The notes: generated from the letters alone by a model not told the origin. DNA of 10,182 bases from Bacteroidota bacterium (GCA_023386255.1 JAEWKB010000275.1:1-10182), one strand, 5' to 3'. Shown: positions 1 through 5,747, counted from the first letter of the stretch. Made by a program: numbers and translations.

Positions 1-516
1 ACGCTTCACCTCATAGCGTCTGTGGTTTTTGGAGCCAGCCTGGTTCTGCTGTATTCCGCCTCAACCATTTATCATGCCATGAGCAGGCTGCGCTGGAAAA
101 GGTTTTTCCGCCTTATAGACCATCTCAGCATCTACATCCTTATTGCAGGTACCTATACCCCTATTGCGCTCATAGGGCTTAAAGGTGCGTGGGGATGGAT
201 CATCTTTACCACCATATGGGTTATGGCCGTAGTAGGATTTGTTTTTAAATTTTCACCACTTCGCCGTTCAGAAAAGCTGTCGCTTTCGCTATATGCAGTT
301 ATGGGCTGGCTCATCCTCATCGCCATAAAGCCGTTGTTCCAAAATCTTTCCGCCGAAGCCTTACTATTTATACTTGGCGGCGGGCTGTTCTATACCTTTG
401 GTATTTATTTTTACGCTAAAGAAAAAATACCTTACAACCACGCCATATGGCACCTGTTCGTGCTGGGTGGCAGCACCATGCATTTTTTAGGCATCTTCTT
501 TTATATTATACCCTAA
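1..516 (+). CDS. Hemolysin III family membrane protein (5' end outside window)
   Basis: The reading frame is open from base 1 (TLHLIAS...), so the true start lies upstream; an internal GTG at 22 is only a possible start. The visible 171 residues are strongly hydrophobic with several membrane helices. Counting from the GTG codon, family landmarks are Ser14 and His18 (STIYH), Asp33 (LIDH), the IAGTYTP segment at 41-47, and His140/His144 (HAIWH) near the C-terminus with His154 following. These match the conserved metal-site residues of the HlyIII/PAQR family in the CREST superfamily of membrane hydrolases. The family name comes from a haemolysis phenotype in Bacillus; the physiological reaction is not established. 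The TAA stop (514-516) overlaps the stop of the convergent thioredoxin gene, so no separate terminator fits between them. The family call is secure; the substrate is unknown. Confidence 0.9.
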   Translation, partial: TLHLIASVVFGASLVLLYSASTIYHAMSRLRWKRFFRLIDHLSIYILIAGTYTPIALIGLKGAWGWIIFTTIWVMAVVGFVFKFSPLRRSEKLSLSLYAVMGWLILIAIKPLFQNLSAEALLFILGGGLFYTFGIYFYAKEKIPYNHAIWHLFVLGGSTMHFLGIFFYIIP

Positions 517-818
517 CCTGCAAACTGGTTAATTGTCCTTATAATTTCTTCTTTTGGGAGCACGCCGCTTTGGCGCCACAGCATTTTACCGCTGCGGAAA
601 AGCATTAACGTAGGCACTCCCCTAACCTGAAATTGGGGGCGGCTCATCAAATGCTGGTTTTTATCTACATCTATCTTAATTATAGTTACTTTATCACCCA
701 TTTCTTCTTTTACTTCCTTAAGTATGGGTGCAAGCATCTGGCAGGGACCGCACCAGGTGGCAAAAAAATCTACAAGTACAGGTTTACCGCTGTTTATGAG
801 TTGTTCAAATTTATCCAT
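513..818 (-). CDS. Thioredoxin family protein
   Basis: A 101-residue cytoplasmic thioredoxin, the usual length of the family. The active site WCGPC lies at residues 22-26, the buried Asp in the DFFA strand at 17, and the cis-proline of RGVPT at 69. The C-terminal part LWRQSG...EEI matches flavobacterial thioredoxins. It should reduce protein disulfides with electrons from thioredoxin reductase. The frame stays open upstream to an ATG at 897-899, which would add 27 residues. I chose 818 because the upstream residues (Phe/Cys-rich, no thioredoxin homology) look like translated leader, and the chosen protein starts just before the first thioredoxin helix as usual. No convincing SD is present. 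A weak -7-like CAATTTTG lies in the leader on this strand. It is divergent from the L,D-transpeptidase gene and convergent with the hemolysin III gene. Which thioredoxin paralogue this is cannot be told, so no symbol is given. Confidence 0.93.
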   Translation of the reverse strand: MDKFEQLINSGKPVLVDFFATWCGPCQMLAPILKEVKEEMGDKVTIIKIDVDKNQHLMSRPQFQVRGVPTLMLFRSGKMLWRQSGVLPKEEIIRTINQFAG

Positions 819-938
819 TACTGTTGCTTTTACAACCTCTAAATTACTGCAAAATTGTGCTAAAAAAAATACAAATTGTGTAACTGCATCTTTTAACATG
901 TAGATAATTGCTTAACTTTAAAAAAAAGAATTTACGCC

Positions 939-2507
939 ATGAGAAGAATAACATTAATGCTGCTGACTGCATTATTATGCACCACTGTTTCCTGCAAAAA
1001 AGATAAGACACCCGATGCTGAAAATGCAGAAGTGCACACCGAAGAAAATACGATTCCGCTGGACAGCACCAAGATAGACCCGTTTTTTGCCAAATACCCT
1101 GCCTTTAAGGAGTATAAAAAGGAAATTAAGGAGCTTTACAAAAAACACCATTACCACTATATATGGCATGATAAGCAGGGGCTTATAGAATTTGCCGAAG
1201 TACTTTTTAACCGCGTGCACCAGATTGAGAAAGAGGGGCTCCCGGCTAAAATACCTTATGAGGAGCAATTGAATGACCTTTTTTATAATAACAGCAACAG
1301 CAAGCCCGAGATAAATAATGAACTGCTTGTAAGCTCAATGTACTTTTACTGGGCACACAAGGTATATAAGGGACTGGACCCTAAAGAAAGCCGGGAAACA
1401 GGCTGGTACCTGCCGCGTGAAAGGGTATCGTATGTATCTTACCTTGACACACTGATGCGCGATCCCGGAAAAATCAGCAAGGATGCCGGTGAAATGTTTA
1501 CACAATACTACAACCTTCGCAAAGCCCTGCAACGCTACAGGGAAATAGAGAAAAAGGGCGGATGGGGTACCATTAACCTTGGTGAAGGTGTAAAATCGCT
1601 TAAGCCGGGAGATTCATCAGCTGCAGTGGCACAGGTGCGCAAAAGACTATTTATGGAGGGCTATCTTAAAAAAGACTCCGGTAGCGGTGTGTTTGACAGC
1701 GAGCTTACCGGGGGGCTGGAGCAGTATGCCCGCAGGCACAACCAGGAGAGCGACAACCGCATTACCCCTGCCCTGATTAAAGACCTTAATACACCGGTAG
1801 CCGAACGCATTAAAACTATATCGGTTAATATGGAACGCTGCCGCTGGGTATCGCCTGAAATGAACACTGCCCGCGAATTTATTGCCGTAAACATCCCGGC
1901 GTTCTGGCTGCAGTACATCCGTGATGGCAAAGAGGTGCTTACATCACGTGTAGTGGTTGGTAAGGAAATGAACAAAACCATTGTTTTCAGCGGACAGATG
2001 AGTTACCTGGTTTTCAGTCCGTACTGGAACGTTCCGAAAAGTATCCTTGAAAAAGAAATACAGCCGGAACTGGCAAAAGATCCCGGTTATCTTGAAAAGC
2101 AAAATATGGAGTGGCACAACGAGGGCGTAAGGCAAAGGCCGGGGCCTAAAAATTCGCTTGGGCTGGTTAAGTTCATGTTCCCTAACTCTAACAATATATA
2201 CCTGCACGACACACCTGCCAAAACCTTGTTTAAACGAGATGAAAGGGCTTTTAGCCATGGTTGTGTAAGGGTGCAAAAAGCGCGTGAACTGGCTATAGCT
2301 ATCACAAAAAAAGATGGTGGGTGGAGTGCTGCCAGGGTAGATGAAGCCATGAACAAAGGGGAAGAAAACAGCTATGTGCTAAAGAAAAAAATACCTGTTT
2401 ACATAGCCTACTTTACAGCCTGGGCCGATGAAAATGGCAATGTATCATTCTTTGAAGATGTGTACGAACGGGACAACAGGCTTGCGCAGATGCTTTACAA
2501 GTCTTAA
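939..2507 (+). CDS. L,D-transpeptidase lipoprotein, YcbB type
   Basis: A 522-residue envelope enzyme. Residues 1-18 form a short signal peptide ending TVS before Cys19, a loose lipobox, so it is probably a lipoprotein. Residues about 45-205 resemble the YcbB scaffold domain. A peptidoglycan-binding-like helical domain lies at about 218-285 (LKPGDSSAAVAQVRKRL, then GVFD). The YkuD catalytic domain spans about 312-450: His423 (YLHD) and the SHGCVR motif with His440, catalytic Cys442 and Arg444. This family forms 3-3 (mDAP-mDAP) crosslinks between peptidoglycan stems, bypassing penicillin-binding proteins. At 522 residues it is shorter than E. coli YcbB (LdtD, about 615) but in the range of Bacteroidota homologues. 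The ATG at 939 is supported by the signal peptide that follows it. A weak TAACTTTA box lies at 913-920. It converges on an NlpC/P60 gene across a strong hairpin. Confidence 0.93.
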   Translation: MRRITLMLLTALLCTTVSCKKDKTPDAENAEVHTEENTIPLDSTKIDPFFAKYPAFKEYKKEIKELYKKHHYHYIWHDKQGLIEFAEVLFNRVHQIEKEGLPAKIPYEEQLNDLFYNNSNSKPEINNELLVSSMYFYWAHKVYKGLDPKESRETGWYLPRERVSYVSYLDTLMRDPGKISKDAGEMFTQYYNLRKALQRYREIEKKGGWGTINLGEGVKSLKPGDSSAAVAQVRKRLFMEGYLKKDSGSGVFDSELTGGLEQYARRHNQESDNRITPALIKDLNTPVAERIKTISVNMERCRWVSPEMNTAREFIAVNIPAFWLQYIRDGKEVLTSRVVVGKEMNKTIVFSGQMSYLVFSPYWNVPKSILEKEIQPELAKDPGYLEKQNMEWHNEGVRQRPGPKNSLGLVKFMFPNSNNIYLHDTPAKTLFKRDERAFSHGCVRVQKARELAIAITKKDGGWSAARVDEAMNKGEENSYVLKKKIPVYIAYFTAWADENGNVSFFEDVYERDNRLAQMLYKS

Positions 2508-2522
2508 ATTAAAGGTTACCCA

Positions 2523-2546
2523 ACAGCAGGCCTCCAAGCCTGCTGT
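2523..2546. terminator. Bidirectional hairpin between convergent genes
   Basis: A perfect 9-bp stem (ACAGCAGGC at 2523-2531 with GCCTGCTGT at 2538-2546) closes a 6-base loop. It sits between the stop of the L,D-transpeptidase gene (2507) and the stop codon of the convergent NlpC/P60 gene (2548-2550). There is no long U-run on either side, only TTAATTAATAA on the plus side, so termination is inferred from position and stem strength. Confidence 0.6.
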
Positions 2547-2547
2547 G

Positions 2548-3057
2548 TTAATTAATAACACTAACACATTTGATAAACCTTCGGGTATATTGCGGCGAGC
2601 CAAGGTCGCTTATTATAACAGCCATTTCTTTGCCTGATGAAGCATGGATGAATTTAGATTTCATGCCATTGGCTTCACAGATAATGCCTACATGTCCCAC
2701 CGAATTCCTGTCGCGGTAACCTGAAAAAACAAGTATATCACCTACTTTAAAATCTTCAGGCTTTACAGTTGTGCCTGCGTTCATAAAGCCAGATGAACTT
2801 CTGGGTACCTCTATGCCAAAGTTTTTGAATACAAAGTTTACAAACCCTGAGCAGTCAAAACCCTGAGCAGGATCGGCTGAAGCATAGCAGTAAGATGTGC
2901 CGAGGTATTTTTTTGCAAACGCTATAATGTCGGCACGTTTTTCAGCATCGGCATCAGCAGCTTTTGTTATTGTCACAGGTACGGCTTTAGGCTGTTCCTT
3001 GGCACAGGCAAAAGACAGCAGGGCAAAGAATGGGATCAGGTATAACTTCATCAACAT
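2548..3057 (-). CDS. NlpC/P60 family lipoprotein (cell wall endopeptidase)
   Basis: A 169-residue envelope hydrolase. A hydrophobic signal precedes Cys18 (LLSFAC), consistent with lipid attachment. The NlpC/P60 domain spans about 42-165: catalytic Cys69 in FDCSGF, His122 in GHVGI, and a third polar residue His138 in FIHAS, matching the Cys-His-His arrangement of Spr/MepS-like enzymes. YLGTSYCY before the Cys and KVGDILVF before the His are also typical. The family cleaves peptidoglycan stem peptides, usually the D-Glu to mDAP bond. Two starts are possible: ATG at 3055-3057 (MLMK...) or ATG at 3049-3051 (MKLY...). The second gives a more ordinary signal peptide, and both follow an A-rich leader. 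The gene has its own putative promoter at 3088-3121 and converges with another peptidoglycan enzyme. Confidence 0.92.
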   Translation of the reverse strand: MLMKLYLIPFFALLSFACAKEQPKAVPVTITKAADADAEKRADIIAFAKKYLGTSYCYASADPAQGFDCSGFVNFVFKNFGIEVPRSSSGFMNAGTTVKPEDFKVGDILVFSGYRDRNSVGHVGIICEANGMKSKFIHASSGKEMAVIISDLGSPQYTRRFIKCVSVIN

Positions 3058-3087
3058 TATTTTTCAGCAGGGTTGCAAGATAGAACT

Positions 3088-3121
3088 TAAATTTAAAAAC
3101 CTTTGCCGTCCATGGTACAAA
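3088..3121 (-). promoter_or_regulatory. Putative Bacteroidota promoter of the NlpC/P60 gene
   Basis: Read on the minus strand, TTTG (3121-3118) is followed after 22 bases by TAAATTTA (3095-3088). This matches the TTG / TAnnTTTG pair of Bacteroidota promoters with one mismatch in the -7 box and spacing within the usual range. It would start transcription about 24 bases before the ATG. AT-rich matches arise by chance, so this is tentative. Confidence 0.4.
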
Positions 3122-3133
3122 TAAAGTGCCGAT

Positions 3134-3153
3134 AGCTGAAAACAGCTGAAAAT
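3134..3153. repeat. Tandem 10-base repeat upstream of the HipA-like kinase gene
   Basis: AGCTGAAAAC (3134-3143) is followed directly by AGCTGAAAAT (3144-3153). The first copy plus the start of the second also form a dyad, AGCTG-AAAA-CAGCT (3134-3147). The repeat lies 30-50 bases upstream of the kinase ATG in a divergent intergenic region, where an operator would be expected. No binding protein can be named. Confidence 0.45.
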
Positions 3154-3183
3154 ACTTATTTTTACAACAGGAAACAATACAGC

Positions 3184-3975
3184 ATGGATAAAACTAAACT
3201 CAGGACCGTTGATGTAACACGGTACGTAACGCCGCTGCGTGAAGGGGGTTCTTTACCTGCCATTGCCGAGGCAAGTGACGATTTTAAATATGTGCTTAAA
3301 TTTCGGGGTGCGGGGCACGGCACTAAAGCCCTTATAGCCGAACTGATAGGCGGTGAAATAGCCCGTGCGTTAGGCTTACCTGTTCCCGAACTTGTTTTTT
3401 GCAATCTTGATGAAGCCTTCGGGCGTACCGAGCCTGATGAAGAGATACAAGACCTGCTGCAGGCCAGCCAGGGGCTAAACCTGGGGCTGCACTACCTTTC
3501 GGGTGCTATAAATTTTGACCCTGTTGTAACTACGATAGAGCCTAAGCTGGCATCGCAAATTGTGTGGCTTGATGCTTTTATTACCAATGTTGACCGGACT
3601 TTCCGCAATACCAATATGCTAATGTGGCATAAAGAACTGTGGCTTATAGACCACGGTGCGAGCCTGTACTTCCATCATTCTTTTGATGATCCCGAAGGGC
3701 ACGCCAAAACACCCTTTGCGCTTATAAAAGACCATGTGCTGCTGCCGCAGGCCTCATTGCTTGAGGAAACAGATGCAGAATACAAAGCACTGCTTACCGA
3801 AGCGAAGCTACAGGCTATTGTGGGCCTGCTGCCCGAAGACTGGCTGCAATGGGAAGAGCTTGACATGTCTCCGCAGCGCATCCGGGAAGTGTACCTTCAG
3901 TTCCTGCTAACACGTTTAAATAATTCCTCAACCTTTATAAATCAGGCGCAACATGCAAGACAAGCACTTATATGA
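3184..3975 (+). CDS. HipA-like kinase family protein
   Basis: A 263-residue cytoplasmic protein resembling the short HipA-like kinase family (NCBI 'HipA family kinase'), not full-length HipA (about 440 residues). Kinase landmarks in order: a Gly/Ser loop EGGSLPA at 20-26, candidate ATP-binding Lys39 in YVLKF, RGAGHGTKAL at 41-50 and a following Glu-bearing helix (ELIGGEIAR), catalytic-loop Asp137 and Asn142 in NVDRTFRN, and metal-binding Asp156 in LIDHG in place of DFG. All core residues are present, so it is probably an active Ser/Thr-type kinase, but its target is unknown. HipA itself phosphorylates glutamyl-tRNA synthetase; that should not be assumed here. No HipB-like helix-turn-helix partner adjoins. 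The 3' end overlaps the DUF3037 gene by 23 bases, indicating an operon. A tandem repeat lies just upstream. Confidence 0.82.
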   Translation: MDKTKLRTVDVTRYVTPLREGGSLPAIAEASDDFKYVLKFRGAGHGTKALIAELIGGEIARALGLPVPELVFCNLDEAFGRTEPDEEIQDLLQASQGLNLGLHYLSGAINFDPVVTTIEPKLASQIVWLDAFITNVDRTFRNTNMLMWHKELWLIDHGASLYFHHSFDDPEGHAKTPFALIKDHVLLPQASLLEETDAEYKALLTEAKLQAIVGLLPEDWLQWEELDMSPQRIREVYLQFLLTRLNNSSTFINQAQHARQALI

Positions 3976-4336
3976 GTATGCCGTTATCCGCGTAGTGCCA
4001 AGGGTAGAACGCGAAGAGTTTGTAAACGCGGGGGTTGTAGTTTTCTGCAAAAGGAAAAGATTCATTAAAGCCATATATACAGTTAATGAAACAAAGCTTA
4101 CATGCCTTTCGCCTGAGCTGGACATTGACCAGTTGCGCCTTAACCTGGAATCGTTTGAGAAAATAGCCCGTGGCGCTAAAGACGGCGGCCCCATAGCACA
4201 GCTTGAAGTGCCAGAGCGTTTCCGGTGGCTTACAGCAGTGCGGAGCAGCGTAATACAAACATCAAGGCCCCACCCGGGCTTTTGTGATGATCCTGAAAGC
4301 AAAGCACAAAAATTGTTTGAAGAACTTGTATTATGA
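3953..4336 (+). CDS. DUF3037 domain-containing protein
   Basis: A 127-residue protein without signal or membrane segments. Family features: the N-terminal strand YEYAVIRVVPRVEREEFVNAG (residues 7-27) followed by VVVFCKRKRF, and the C-terminal SSVIQTSRPHPGFCDDP around 103-117. DUF3037 has no established biochemical role. Its ATG (3953-3955) lies inside the end of the HipA-like kinase gene, so the two are probably translationally coupled. From memory, this kinase and DUF3037 are frequent neighbours in bacterial genomes, which suggests a partner, substrate or inhibitor of the kinase; this is inference. No good terminator follows. The 7-bp hairpin at 4364-4383 lacks a U-run. Confidence 0.85.
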   Translation: MQDKHLYEYAVIRVVPRVEREEFVNAGVVVFCKRKRFIKAIYTVNETKLTCLSPELDIDQLRLNLESFEKIARGAKDGGPIAQLEVPERFRWLTAVRSSVIQTSRPHPGFCDDPESKAQKLFEELVL

Positions 4337-4338
4337 TG

Positions 4339-4350
4339 TGACGAACATCA
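4339..4350. promoter_or_regulatory. Upstream CRP/FNR-like dyad (TGAC-N4-ATCA)
   Basis: TGACGAACATCA, with flanks ATG before and TTTA after, matches the other dyads in the window apart from one base in the right half-site. It starts two bases after the DUF3037 stop codon. Its centre lies 22 bases (about two helical turns) upstream of the next dyad, so two dimers could bind on the same DNA face. Confidence 0.45.
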
Positions 4351-4360
4351 TTTAACGGTG

Positions 4361-4372
4361 TGACGGCTGTCA
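4361..4372. promoter_or_regulatory. CRP/FNR-like dyad (TGAC-N4-GTCA) of the 95-residue membrane protein gene
   Basis: TGACGGCTGTCA is a perfect dyad with 4-base half-sites, centred 29.5 bases upstream of the -7 box at 4396-4403. If transcription starts about 12 bases after the first base of that box, the centre is near -41.5, the class II activator position. The ldhA and ppsA promoters share this spacing exactly. Assignment to a CRP/FNR-superfamily protein is inferred from dyad form and position. Confidence 0.6.
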
Positions 4373-4395
4373 TGTAACAGCCGGTACTACCGCCC

Positions 4396-4403
4396 TACAT
4401 TTG
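4396..4403 (+). promoter_or_regulatory. TAnnTTTG -7 box of the 95-residue membrane protein gene
   Basis: TACATTTG is an exact match to the Bacteroidota -7 consensus, 25 bases before the ATG at 4429. No TTG -33 element is found 17-23 bases upstream; the dyad at 4361-4372 takes that region instead, suggesting an activator-dependent promoter. Confidence 0.6.
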
Positions 4404-4428
4404 CCATATAATTTTTAATCATTTTGTT

Positions 4429-4716
4429 ATGGCAACTTTTCAAACATATTCAAACAACTACGAGAGAGGATTAATGGGTAATAACACCCTTAGCATTTTG
4501 GGTTTAAGCTGTTTAGGAGGCATTGCTGCAATGCTGGTACTAATGAACGGGAATTCCCTTTTCCAGATGTTTCAGTTGTTCCTGGTAGTAGTAGCATGTG
4601 CCGGCTTTAACGGTACTGTACTTGCACAGCTAAAGCCCAAATTCATATTTAAATACTTAATATTTAGTGTTGTTACCTGTGTGCTGGTAATTATAGCAAA
4701 CCTGGTTATTATTTAA
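4429..4716 (+). CDS. Small three-helix membrane protein of unknown function
   Basis: A 95-residue protein I cannot assign to a named family. After a polar N-terminus (about 1-18) come three predicted membrane helices at about 20-39 (ILGLSCLGGIAAMLVLM), 45-66 (FQMFQLFLVVVACAGF) and 72-94 (FIFKYLIFSVVTCVLVIIA). The loops are short, the charge content is very low, and there is no cleavable signal. Conserved-looking polar features are GNN at 17-19, MNGNS at 39-43 and QLKPK at 67-71. It is monocistronic: its own promoter with two CRP/FNR-like dyads lies upstream, and a strong terminator hairpin follows at 4744-4783. Sharing a promoter layout with ldhA and ppsA suggests expression under the same (perhaps low-oxygen or energy-limited) condition. 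Codon use and promoter support a real gene; the function is unknown. Confidence 0.75.
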   Translation: MATFQTYSNNYERGLMGNNTLSILGLSCLGGIAAMLVLMNGNSLFQMFQLFLVVVACAGFNGTVLAQLKPKFIFKYLIFSVVTCVLVIIANLVII

Positions 4717-4736
4717 GCACCAAAAAACACAACATG

Positions 4737-5453
4737 CTATTTAGAAGCCTGCTTTGCCCCCGTAAAGCGGGCTTCATGTTTTTGTGCAGGTATAGTTGCA
4801 TTGAGAAGGTATATGTACCTGAACATGCACCACGCAGCAACTGCACCAAATACATGCCACAAAAAGTGTGTGCCGAAGCTTACCCAATGCCACTGGTCTG
4901 CCACCCTAAAGGTTAATGCGAGTATAAAAGCTATAAGGGCAAAACCCACCCACCTGCCGTTCCTAAACTTAGTACTAACCAGATATGCCAGTACCGGAAA
5001 CAGTACAAGCTCTGCCAGTACAGCATAATTAATATTAATTAAGAGCTGAATATTTTCATTACGCAACATCTGCTGCCTTACATACACCAGGAAACCAAAA
5101 TAGGCAATTACAAGCCCCAATGCATAATACCACTTTGTAAGCCTGGCAATAAAATAAACTCCTGCAATAACACAGAGCAACATTATAGGCAGCCAGTCCA
5201 TCATAATAAAAAAGCTCCAACGGCGCAGGCCATGGTAAATTGTGCCCCCTATGCCGCCTATGTAAAGCAGGATTATCGCTACCGAGAGGAACTTATGCTG
5301 AGCCGCTTTACCTTTTAGCTTTATGGTCCAGTACAAGGCAAGTAATAAAAACAGGAGCGAAGTTATTGCATTTAGCGGTTCAGGAAAAACATGCTGCAGG
5401 TTTGTTTCAGTGTAAAGCATCCCTCCATCCGCAGGTATTTGTAAAGCAGTCAT
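4737..5453 (-). CDS. Ceramidase-like CREST-superfamily membrane protein
   Basis: A 238-residue polytopic protein with about seven hydrophobic helices and a basic C-terminal tail (HEARFTGAKQASK). Motifs of the alkaline ceramidase/PAQR (CREST) superfamily: Glu25 and Asn28 in PEPLNAITS, His74 in GTIYHG, Asp86 in MMDWLP, and His196/His200 in THFLWH near the C-terminus. His74, His196, His200 and Asp86 correspond to the zinc-site residues known from ACER3. The Ser usually four residues before the first His is Gly70 here, the one departure from the motif. By family it would be a zinc-dependent membrane amidase or lipid hydrolase. Sphingolipid or ceramide substrates are plausible in Bacteroidota but unproven. 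The ATG at 5451-5453 gives a full-length protein; Met12 is an alternative start. The last codons overlap the terminator hairpin of the convergent small membrane protein gene. Confidence 0.78.
   Translation of the reverse strand: MTALQIPADGGMLYTETNLQHVFPEPLNAITSLLFLLLALYWTIKLKGKAAQHKFLSVAIILLYIGGIGGTIYHGLRRWSFFIMMDWLPIMLLCVIAGVYFIARLTKWYYALGLVIAYFGFLVYVRQQMLRNENIQLLININYAVLAELVLFPVLAYLVSTKFRNGRWVGFALIAFILALTFRVADQWHWVSFGTHFLWHVFGAVAAWCMFRYIYLLNATIPAQKHEARFTGAKQASK
4744..4783 (+). terminator. Intrinsic terminator of the 95-residue protein gene, inside the convergent gene
   Basis: GAAGCCTGCTTT (4744-4755) pairs with AAAGCGGGCTTC (4764-4775): 12 bp including one T-G wobble, with an 8-base loop. 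It is followed by ATG and a T5 run (4779-4783). It begins 28 bases after the stop at 4716 and lies within the last coding codons of the opposite-strand ceramidase-like gene. On the minus strand, a T6 run at 4727-4722 lies further from the stem, so weaker bidirectional action is possible. Confidence 0.7.
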
Positions 5454-5471
5454 AATTTCGTTTATTTAAAT

Positions 5472-5610
5472 TCACTTTTTTACCGAATGCGTAAATAAAA
5501 CTGCTATACCTGCAACAAGAAACATAGCAGCAGCAAAAAGCATTTCATTTACAAAAGGTATGACAATATAACGAAAAGCTGCAATACCCTGTATTGCCAG
5601 TATAATTCAT
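5472..5610 (-). pseudogene. Possible small membrane ORF with a one-base frameshift near its start
   Basis: On the minus strand, 44 codons are open from 5606 to the TGA at 5474-5472. They encode a protein-like sequence (ILAIQGIAAFRY, then IVIPFVNEMLF, then a hydrophobic stretch ending LFTHSVKK) with one or two membrane helices. There is no ATG in this frame until Met22 (5543-5541). An ATG at 5610-5608, preceded 9 bases upstream by AGGAG, lies in the adjacent frame. Removing one T from the TT after ATG-AA would give MNILAIQG... in a continuous 45-residue protein. The stop lies 18 bases before the ceramidase-like start, so it could be co-transcribed. It may be a decayed gene, an assembly error, or a chance ORF with a 23-residue product from Met22. 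I do not recognise the family. Confidence 0.35.
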
Positions 5611-5617
5611 TTATAAA

Positions 5618-5694
5618 AACTCCTGCCTATCTAAGCTTTTTTTACTGCCAGCATCTTGCTGCCGGCAGGCCTGATATTAATTATTGCAGGAGTT
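5618..5694. repeat. Long-spaced inverted repeat with inner hairpin
   Basis: AACTCCTGC (5618-5626) and GCAGGAGTT (5686-5694) are perfect 9-base inverted arms 59 bases apart. Between them is a second inverted structure, CTGCC-AGCA-TCT-TGCT...GGCAG (about 5645-5667). The element fills most of the noncoding stretch between the DUF3788 gene and the small ORF. The left arm supplies the AGGAG before the ATG at 5610. It could be an RNA structure or a remnant of a small mobile repeat. No second copy is seen in the window. Confidence 0.4.
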
Positions 5695-5747
5695 GTAAAA
5701 GAAAATGTAAAACAACACCATCGCACTATTTCTTGATGTAAGATTGC

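Noticed and set aside
819..899. N-terminal extension of the thioredoxin from the ATG at 897-899
   Set aside because: The 27 extra residues show no thioredoxin homology and no convincing signal peptide, and the ATG at 818 gives the standard 101-residue protein.
913..920. TAACTTTA as the promoter of the L,D-transpeptidase gene
   Set aside because: It matches seven of eight -7 positions, but the nearest TTG (876-878) is 34 bases away, too far for a pair; mentioned only in the gene entry.
3116..3160. TAnnTTTG promoter for the HipA-like kinase gene
   Set aside because: Candidates such as TACTTATT (3153-3160) match poorly and lack a TTG at 17-23 bases upstream, so no promoter is called.
3928..4302. 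124-residue minus-strand frame opposite DUF3037
   Set aside because: It is antisense to a recognised family and has Ser/Arg-rich composition typical of a shadow frame.
5559..5573. TGACAATATAAC as a further CRP/FNR-like site
   Set aside because: The right half is TAAC, not GTCA, it lies within the possible small ORF, and no -7 box is found at the shared spacing.
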